Source of the DNA: Pseudoips prasinana
Lineage: Eukaryota > Arthropoda > Insecta > Lepidoptera > Nolidae
Assembly (NCBI GenBank): GCA_951640165.1
Contig: OX621249.1
Location: 7,119,001 to 7,183,000, forward strand
Reading direction: 5' to 3'
DNA length: 64,000 bases
The number at the start of each line of letters is the position of its first letter. Positions within the stretch are counted from its first letter, which is position 1. A program made the position numbers and the translations under genes. Below the pieces are notes generated by a model. The model was not told where the DNA came from, did not search any database, and worked only from the letters and a program-made list of their open reading frames with translations. Positions 1 to 7,218 of this stretch are shown piece by piece.

Positions 1-137
1 GCGCGCGCATCGTAAAAATTCACTCTCATCATTTTTCTCCATCGCGCCAAAAGAAGTATAACTTCAAAAAATTTAAAAAAGTCTTGAAAATGTGTAAAAT
101 CAACATCTTTCTTTATTCCCATATACAAACAATTTGT

Positions 138-1013
138 CATCATCATATCAGCCGAAAGACGTCCACTGCTGGACAAAGGCCTCCCTCAAAGATCTCCACA
201 ATTGCCGGTCTTGCGCTATCCGCATCCAGCGTTTTCCAGCGACCCGCACAAGATCATCGGTCCATCTTGTAGGGGGCCTGCCCACGCTGCGTCTTCCGGT
301 TCGTGGTCGCCACTCGAGAACCTTTCTGCCCCAGCGGCCGTCGGCTCTACGAGCTATGTGCCCTGCCCACTGCCACTTCAGCTTGGCAATTCTTAGGGCT
401 ATGTCGGTGACTTTGGTTCGCCTGCGGATCTCATCATTTCTGATTCGATCTCGCAGGGAAACTCCAAGCATAGCCCTTTCCATTGCTCTTTGGGTGACCT
501 TGAGCCGCCTGATAAGGCCCATAGTTAGCGACCACGTCTCTGTTCCGTAAGTCATCACTGGCAACACACACTGGTCGAAGACTTTCGACTTGAGACACTG
601 CGGTATTTGGGACGAGAAGATATTACGTAGCTTCCCGAACGCTGCCCAGCCGAGTTGGATTCTACGATTGACCTCCTTCTCGAAGTTGGACCTACCTAGT
701 TGGATGGTCTGTCCTAGGTAAATATAGTTCTCTACAACTTCGAGTGCAGAGTCTCCAACCTTAACTAGAGTGGGTGCAACATGGATGTTTGACATAATTT
801 TCGTCTTATCCATGTTCATTTTCAGACCCACTTGTTGAGAGACTCTGCTGAGGCCATCGAGCATTGTACCGAGGTCGTCAAGGGTCTCAGCCATGACTAC
901 TATATCGTCGGCAAATCGAAGGTGGGTGATGTACTCGCCATTGACATTGATGCCAAAGCCTTTCCAGTCCAGAAGCTTGAAGACATCTTCCAATGCAGCT
1001 TGAAGACATCTTC
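138..1013 (-). mobile_element. RTE-like LINE, 5'-truncated, with 12-bp target-site duplication
   Basis: The insertion is bounded by identical 12-bp direct repeats CAAACAATTTGT at 126-137 and 1014-1025. Its 3' end (left side) is the catatcagccgaaagacgtc-type sequence that recurs at 14.7, 31.9, 41.1 and 49.2 kb. The 5' end is truncated inside the reverse transcriptase and carries a tandem copy of about 19 bp (ttggaagatgtcttcaagc on the element strand) near 975-1013. The open frame and perfect duplication suggest a young insertion. Clade assignment is by resemblance of the encoded protein to lepidopteran RTE-type elements. Confidence 0.85.
148..1013 (-). pseudogene. C-terminal part of RTE-type LINE reverse transcriptase
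   Basis: About 287 codons are open to a stop at the left edge. The frame begins in the RT palm: LRFADDIVVMAE carries the FADD catalytic motif near residue 35, followed by LKMNMDKTKIM, the YLGQTIQL motif, and an RTE-type tail with repeated Arg/Trp motifs (AGHIARRADGRWGRKVLEWRPR, WTDDLVRVAGKRWMRIAQDR). The endonuclease and the N-terminal RT motifs are missing, so it cannot make an active enzyme. No frameshift or internal stop is seen. The apparent Met start at about 1020 lies in the flanking duplication and is not a natural start. Confidence 0.85.
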
Positions 1014-1025
1014 CAAACAATTTGT

Positions 1026-1824
1026 ACTAATACTTAAAAGCGTAGCGAAGCACGTACCGGGCCGCTAGTACAATATGAAAAACATTCACTCGTAATAAGA
1101 ACTTCCTTTCTTTTTCGAGGTTAGTTAAAAACAAAGTTTTTTTTTCAGGGCTTTTGGTTGGTTAAGACAATACCTCCCGTGCCTTAAAGCTCTCCGAGGT
1201 ACACGCATGTGACACCGCTCCTAGACCCCATCTGCTGTAGCCGCTCATGGGTCTTTTTCTTCTTAGAACAATCCCCGGGCCGAATTGGGATTTGAAAACA
1301 GTATCAATTTTTTTACAGCCAGCCAGCAAACGCAATCGCTATATAAACGATGCAGACCACCGCAAATATGATGTCGCTAAATATATTCCCAGCCATTTGA
1401 GACAAAAGAATGTTTACCTACCTGGGTACTAATAGGTATAAATTTTACTATACTGCAACAATGTGAACAAAAGATTGCAAGTAAAAGCATCCTCGCTAAA
1501 CCTAGGTCTTTAGTAACCTCACTCAAGTTGTTTTTGAAAGCATCGGACTATAACCGGTTCCATGAACTTGATATTAAGTTCTTGTACGATAAACATTTGG
1601 GGTCACGAGTTTTAAACTTGGATGATGTCATTGGATATGCATTTTAGTGACAATCTTGATACAAAGCTGCAATTGAAGCATATAAGGCTTGCAAATTTTT
1701 ATGTCGGAATATACAAACAAAAGTAATAGTGTAGTGTTTTTCTTAACCATAACGATAATAAGTGAGAATTCCTATTGCTGCTCTAATATAAAATGTAAAA
1801 AAGGTTAAATAGAAATTAATAATG
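1026..1824. other. AT-rich stretch with repeat scraps, no gene seen
   Basis: 1045-1075 ends in gggccgctagta, resembling the edge of family N repeats. 1140-1290 has a GC-richer piece (gctctccgaggtacacg) resembling part of SINE family E. The rest shows no open frame or repeat I can support. Confidence 0.4.
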
Positions 1825-2098
1825 GCGCTCATAGCCTGATGCTCTCACTGATCCGTAAGCGATCGGCGAGGTTAAGCTACTAGGCTCGCGGTCAAACCAT
1901 AGATGGGTAACCGCGAAAGTGGTTTAATTTAATAACTGACAGCTTAACGTGGCCTCCGTGCTTCGGAGGGTACGTTAAGCTGTCGGTCCCGGTTGTAGTC
2001 ATTAGATAACAGTCGGTAAGCCATGTCAGAAGCCTACTGAGCGGCTTAAACAACTCTCTCACTAGGGTAACCACTGCCCATACGATAAGTAAGTAACT
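1825..2098 (-). repeat. Family C repeat, copy 1
   Basis: A repeat of about 250 bp with landmarks atgctctcac, cgatcggcgaggttaagc, acgttaagctgtcggtcccgg, and gggtaaccactgcccatacga. The same landmarks recur near 18.6, 23.8, 26.7, 31.2, 40.0, 42.7, 45.0, 50.2 and 51.7/52.5 kb. No tRNA-like head or coding capacity is seen. Confidence 0.8.
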
Positions 2099-2199
2099 AG
2101 GAATTAAGAACTTATTTGATATAATTTACTTACCACCACTTTACTTTCCGGACTAAATTACCTTTCCGGCCCTCAAAGAATAACAGGACCATCCCATAC

Positions 2200-2640
2200 C
2201 ATCCCAGGGGTGTCGCAAAGAGCGACACCAGGTATTCGGGCAGAAGCGTGTCACCGGTGTACTAATAATGTCCTCCTAGCCGAGATCCGGCCACGGCGGC
2301 CAGTCTTAAAGGAGACTAGCCATCTGCGCGGGACATATTATAGTGCTCAAGTGTGTGCGCAAACACAGGAGCACTTTCTATTCCATCACTCTCATGATCC
2401 GATGGGACGACTAGCGACACGACCGGAAAGAGGTCAGGTACAGGACCGACGGCTTTACGTGCTCTCCGAGGCACAGGGGTATAATACCGCTAACTCCCAG
2501 ACTTCGGGCTGATATTAAGATTATTTCGTTTTACAGAAAAATCCCAAAATAACTTTCGGCCTGACCCAGGATTTGAACCCAGGACCTCGTTATCTGCGGT
2601 TGAACACGCTACCGCTAGACCAACAAGGCAGTCTAGAGGT
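2200..2640 (-). mobile_element. tRNA-headed SINE, family E
   Basis: The head is on the right. On the minus strand it reads as a tRNA-like block with A box tggtctagcggta and B box gggttcaaatcc. The body includes cctagccgagatccggccac and gagcactttctattccatca. Closely similar copies lie at 46128-46525 and 48128-48492. The short ORFs inside are not coding. Confidence 0.75.
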
Positions 2641-2894
2641 GTACTAACTAACATTTAACTACGGCAAATATTTCCAAATGACGACGTTGTAGAAACCTTT
2701 GGGCGTATCTCCAGTAGGCTTATGAAAATAATAGAATAGAAATATTAATTGTCAGAAAGCGTATGTAATTAGTGATGTCAGTTATGTGTCAGGAAAGAGG
2801 GTGATGAATACTTAATAAAACCTTGTGGTTCCATGTTTTTAGTTATTATAAAACAAAGGTAATACATTACACTTCTAATATGTCGGGACAGGCA

Positions 2895-2980
2895 AGCCCA
2901 ATTTGTTTAAAGCCCAACCCGGGGCCTCATTATCTGTATTTAAACATGCTACAGCCAGGCTAACGAAATAGTCACGTAAT
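2895..2980 (-). repeat. Degenerate head of SINE family E
   Basis: The sequence cccaacccggggcctcattatctg followed by acatgctac and taacgaaatagtc follows the tRNA-like end of family E with several changes. Confidence 0.45.
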
Positions 2981-3189
2981 TACTAGACTATGAAATTAGT
3001 AAATTAACTATTAACTCATGGTGATATAGCTAAGACTGACATGTATATAATATTTTGGAGCAATTGAAATCGAAATTGCAACGTGTCACTAAAAATCCCC
3101 GACTTGGAATAAAAGAGCAGTAGTTTTGCTTCAACAGATTTCTACGTTTTACCTATGTATATCTAAGTACCGTCTAAACAACTATGACG

Positions 3190-3385
3190 AGTTTCCGAAC
3201 TTATTGAACCCTTATTTATCCCTTTTTGAAGCAACTGTAGGGAAAACCATGGCAGGGAGTTAATTCCACATCGTACATGGGAGGAAGTTACGCTTAAACC
3301 GAGCCCGCACGAGACCGTAAAGATTTAAGGTTGGGAGGATGAATATCCTGTCGATGGCGATAGGTGCGATCTCGTATGTGACAGA
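3190..3385 (-). pseudogene. Decayed C-terminus of a LINE reverse transcriptase
   Basis: On the minus strand broken reading gives RARFKRNFLPCTMWN, then LPAMVFP, then FNKFGN. This follows the pattern found at the end of many LINE ORF2 proteins (FxxNxxPxxxxxWNxLPxxVFPxxxxxxxFKxxL). Stops interrupt it. The match is short and by eye. Confidence 0.3.
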
Positions 3386-3387
3386 CA

Positions 3388-3571
3388 GTTTTTTTTTTTT
3401 GGCAACTCCGGCACTAGTGAATCTAATACCTGTGTCGCAGGGTACTTAACAAACATATAATAGACGGACACAAATTACATCCAGACTCAGAACGACTATT
3501 TATGGGTCACACAAATAGTTTTCCGGCGCGGGACTGGAACCCGCGACACGAAGCGGCGAGGCGACTGTCTC
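3388..3571 (-). mobile_element. tRNA-headed SINE, family J
   Basis: A poly-T run at 3390-3400 is the poly-A tail on the minus strand. Body landmarks are catataatagacggacac and acatccagactcagaac. The right end (cggcgcgggactggaacccgcgacacg) is a reversed B-box region. Related copies: 26398-26605, 40910-41106 and, reversed, 54565-54780. Confidence 0.7.
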
Positions 3572-4093
3572 TCATTTATAAAATTTTGGTGTAACTCCGT
3601 ATAAATGGCCACTGTAGCCTAAATTCGGTCAGGAGTACAATAATACTTACTTATTATAATGAAATAATGCTCTGGGCCGGAATAAAAATGACGTTGGAAC
3701 TAGTTTGACTGACAAATGTATCCTAACGTAATCATGCTGAGATTTCACGCGCTTTTAAAAATCCCCAAACTCACAATAAAAATTCACATCTATTGTCAAA
3801 TTTGGAAAGTCAGCATTTAGGCTTGTAGAGCATATCTTTTAAAGCAATTTTTATTAACGCGGGCATTTCACAGCGGAACAAACGTTATTCGCGACACTTC
3901 TTGGCTTAAAGAGTTAGTCAATATTTTACAGTCGCTAAGCCGCAGTGACTACGTATATTTGCAGAGAGAATATGAATCCTGCCAAAGAGTCTAGTCTGTA
4001 AGTTTCCGTCTAAAGTTCTTTTTCTCCGTCATACTTTTTAAGATATTGTAATGTCTGACAACAATAAATAAGTTATTATTTACAACAAACTCT
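3572..4093. other. No gene seen
   Basis: AT-rich sequence with no supported ORF or recognisable repeat. Confidence 0.4.
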
Positions 4094-4265
4094 AGAATAC
4101 GCCTGTTTCCCAGAGGAGTAGGTAGAGACAACGGATTTCCATTTGTCACGATCTTTGCGCACCTCTTTTGCCTGGATTACTGTCATTATATTCTTCATAC
4201 ATGCTCGCCGGTTTAGGGTACTTCTAACCCGCCCTTTCTTGAGAAAATCTCCGATTTAGTCAGAG
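4094..4265 (-). pseudogene. LINE C-terminal relic, copy 1
   Basis: On the minus strand this is homologous at the DNA level to 29271-29500 (shared acaacggatttccatttgtc and ccggtttagggtacttct). Only part of the frame survives. See the longer copy for the peptide. Confidence 0.5.
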
Positions 4266-4616
4266 AATAAAGTAGATTAACCGACGTATTTAACTATCCC
4301 TAGATATATTTGATACTGATATTGTTAGACGTTATATAAGACTTGCTTTAACACTCCCACCGAATGTGATATGGTCGGAGATAAAAAAATATTACTTCTC
4401 CAATCCCCCCATTATAAGGCCAAAGATTCAATGAATATAAAGACAATGCTGTCTCATGGAGTGTTGTAACTAGAGAAGCAAGTGCTTTATGCTTTAAGGT
4501 CCCAAAAAATATGCATTTTTTTTATTCTTCCAAGACAGGTGACACAGTGCCTAAGCAAGTAGGTTATAAGAAATCGGAATGATAAAAATAGTTTTCTACT
4601 CATATCTGAGCAAAGC
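4266..4616. other. No gene seen
   Basis: AT-rich sequence without a supported feature. Confidence 0.4.
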
Positions 4617-4625
4617 GGGAGATAC

Positions 4626-4792
4626 ATAATGAAAGATAGTAACGGGTAACTCACGTAATTAATTTTATGTTGTATTCGGCCAAAGTTTCAACTTCTTCTG
4701 GAAGTCATCTTCAGGGCGAATGCGACCCGCAAGACATAAAATACGTGACATAAAATTAATTACGTGAGTTAACCGTTACTATCTTTCATTAT
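4626..4792. mobile_element. 167-bp palindromic MITE with 45-bp TIRs and 9-14-bp direct repeats
   Basis: The arms 4626-4670 and 4748-4792 are inverted copies with one mismatch in 45 (starting ataatgaaagatagtaacgg). Outside lie direct repeats: GGGAGATAC at 4617-4625 and 4793-4801. The identity extends to 14 bp (gggagatacataat at 4617-4630 and 4793-4806) because the arm starts with ataat. A target duplication of about 9 bp would fit hAT- or Mutator-like MITEs; the superfamily is not determined. Confidence 0.8.
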
Positions 4793-4806
4793 GGGAGATA
4801 CATAAT

Positions 4807-5404
4807 TTTGAAGAAGATAAGTACGGTCTTACATATATATACACTTGCAACTAGGGAAGATGCAAACTAGCTTAATGCTCAAAGGTACCAAAAATATGCC
4901 TTTCATCCAGATTCGTTGAAAACGGCTACAAAGGTTAACTGGAGGCTTAACTGGCCCGCATCGATCAGTTGATATAAACCACAATGTACCGTACATTTTC
5001 ATCAAGTAGGTAAGTTTGGTAAAAATCTGCCGTGAAATTAAGAATTGCTCTTGTTGGTACAGTTTTGTGATGGCTGTGAAACGGCAAGACGTGATCAGAC
5101 ATTTTTGCACGTTTGACACCGGTGTTGCAATGACTCATGTTGGCGTCAGCATTGTTTGTTTCCGATTAATATAGAAAGGATATACAACAGACAGTTATAA
5201 AAGACACAGTCAGGCAGTTATAGTAGTCACCAGCGGGTTTACGATGACCTGTCAGTCAAGCGATGCAGGTCTTAATACATATAACATAGTATGTTACTGA
5301 CTGAGTTTGTTTCGCTGGGTCTTCCCAGTTGGGGCGCATTGGATCCGGTGGGTAGCATTAAAGCGCGACCGTCGTTATTAACATAAGGTCCGTCATAATA
5401 TTAA
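4807..5404. other. No gene seen
   Basis: A short minus-strand frame (4829-5119) shows no recognisable motif. The rest is unassigned. Confidence 0.4.
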
Positions 5405-5690
5405 TACCTTAATATAGACAGAACCATTGACAATATGTAGGTAGTAAAAATATTAGACTTAAACTAGATAATTAAACATAATCTCTTGACAATAACTCGA
5501 TACGAGCTAGCTAAATATCAATGCTATAATAAAATAAATTTTATAAATGTTTTCATACAATGTGTACCTAAATATCTATGTTACTAGAAATAATAATGTA
5601 TACAACTATATTACTACAAACATGTTGTGACAAGCGCTTTTTTAAAGTCTACGTGAATAAAAACCTTTTTTTATTTTTTATTCAAATATA
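5405..5690 (+). repeat. Family Q repeat, copy 1
   Basis: Landmarks are gacaatatgtag, gagctagctaaatat, tattactacaaacatgtt and caagcgcttttttaaag. The same order occurs in the split copy 51806-52458 and, reversed, in 54823-55025. This copy is uninterrupted and gives the empty site for the Helitron in the 52-kb copy. Confidence 0.65.
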
Positions 5691-5820
5691 ATTCGAATAT
5701 GACAAATACAATATACAACGTTGAGTGCAGTGCAAGTGCAGTGGAACTGAAGCAGGTTACTAGTTGAGTAAGGTCATTCATACCACACAATATATTTGAA
5801 AATGTTTGTCGGGCTCGATC

Positions 5821-5891
5821 GTTTAGCGGTAATGTATTAAAACTCAAAGCCTATGATAATGTGAGTTTTAACTTTTGATATACCGCTAAAC
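5821..5891. repeat. 71-bp palindromic element
   Basis: The ends gtttagcggta (5821-5831) and taccgctaaac (5881-5891) are perfect inverted copies. AAAACTCA (5839-5846) and TGAGTTTT (5862-5869) form a second stem. It could be a small MITE; no target duplication is clear. Confidence 0.5.
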
Positions 5892-6105
5892 TAAAGCGAC
5901 TTTTCCAAAGCGAGTTAAACTTTTTAAATAAATTCGTCGTATGAATGAATTTTGTCTGCATTCCATTTCTGGAAGTCGTACTGAATATTGTTTGTGTAGT
6001 AGTTTAGAGTCAGTCATAGCGGTTAGCCTCTGACATAAGGATTTAAATGAATTAGGAGAATTGACATAGATTCTTAGTGTGCACACAATTCTGCGCTATG
6101 ATAAA

Positions 6106-6180
6106 CCCCCCCCCCCCCCCTACCCCTAAACAAAGTTAATACAAATACTTCAAGTATTTGTATTAACTTTGTTTAGGGGT
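6106..6180. repeat. C15 tract followed by a perfect 29-bp-arm palindrome
   Basis: Fifteen C residues (6106-6120) precede arms 6122-6150 and 6152-6180, which are perfect inverted copies with a 1-nt loop. No sibling copy exists in the window, so the ancestral state cannot be read. Confidence 0.85.
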
Positions 6181-6749
6181 ATTAAACCGTAGGAAGTTGT
6201 AAACTGCTGAAGCTAACCTACCTAAACTAAATATTAATAATGAGTTGTAACAGACAGAAGCAACAAGCTACAGCAAGTCTTTTAGATATTTTATGACTAT
6301 CGTTTAAACCTCCGTTAATATATCGAGCAATAAAATTTCTAAATCTCTATGCATAATAATTACACGCACATTAAAATCTATTAATTAATTTTGAGATTCT
6401 TAATTAATAATAAAACAAATAAACATTTCTATTAACTGTAATAATATATTTTTATGTTTTCCCGGAAGATGGCCTATTAGGCCTGGGTCGTACAGCAATT
6501 CTGATGGGATCCTACGAATACACCCTAGTACCGTTTCGTATTACTTTAAAGCAAGCGAAAGGGAGACAGAAATATCTTCACGCGTTTTGATTCGGTACAT
6601 GACAACGGTATACAGGAAACCTAGGTTGAACTTTATCAAACCGTTACGAGTGTAAAAGTGTATTAACGAAGAGAATTTTTTGTACGAAGTGCAGCCTATG
6701 TTTCGTCGGCGGATACACTTTGAACATGACGTCATTTAACACACAAACA
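6181..6749. other. No gene seen
   Basis: AT-rich sequence. A 64-codon minus-strand frame at 6541-6735 has no recognisable motif. Confidence 0.4.
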
Positions 6750-6837
6750 ATATATGGGTTCGATTCCGACCCAGGAAAGTTTGGGATCAAATGGCTGCGT
6801 AGTGAATAATGTCCCAGGATATTATTATATTATTAAA
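6750..6837 (+). repeat. Internally deleted SINE family B copy
   Basis: A B-box-like head (gggttcgattccgacccagg) is joined directly to the 3' part (gtttgggatcaaatggc, aataatgtcccaggatatt), followed by an ATT-rich tail. The middle of the SINE is missing. Confidence 0.6.
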
Positions 6838-7218
6838 AACCTCTCCACTTAGTAAATTAAATAGGTAACATTTAAAACTATACTCATTTAAAAGATTGTT
6901 TTTTATTTTCATCTTCGACACATAGAAAATATGCTAATTATTAAACAATCTTCATAATTAGCAGATCTATCTAAGGAAGGATAATCATGCATTCTACAGA
7001 CACCCACTGATCTGTGAGATGAACGTTTTGCGTAAGTGATACGCAAATGTAAACGGTGAATTCATTGAGCTTAGGTTTAAATCAGCCTAACAAATTAGTC
7101 ACGTGGAAGATTAAGTGATTATGGTAATAATTGGTTTACGGCTATAGGATAAAATATAACTAATTAATCACGACCATAGTTAAATGTAGGTATCTAAGGT
7201 CTCATGCCTTAGATACCT

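Noticed and set aside
2210..2512. 100-codon ORF
   Set aside because: Lies in SINE family E; the same frame is broken in the copies at 46 and 48 kb.
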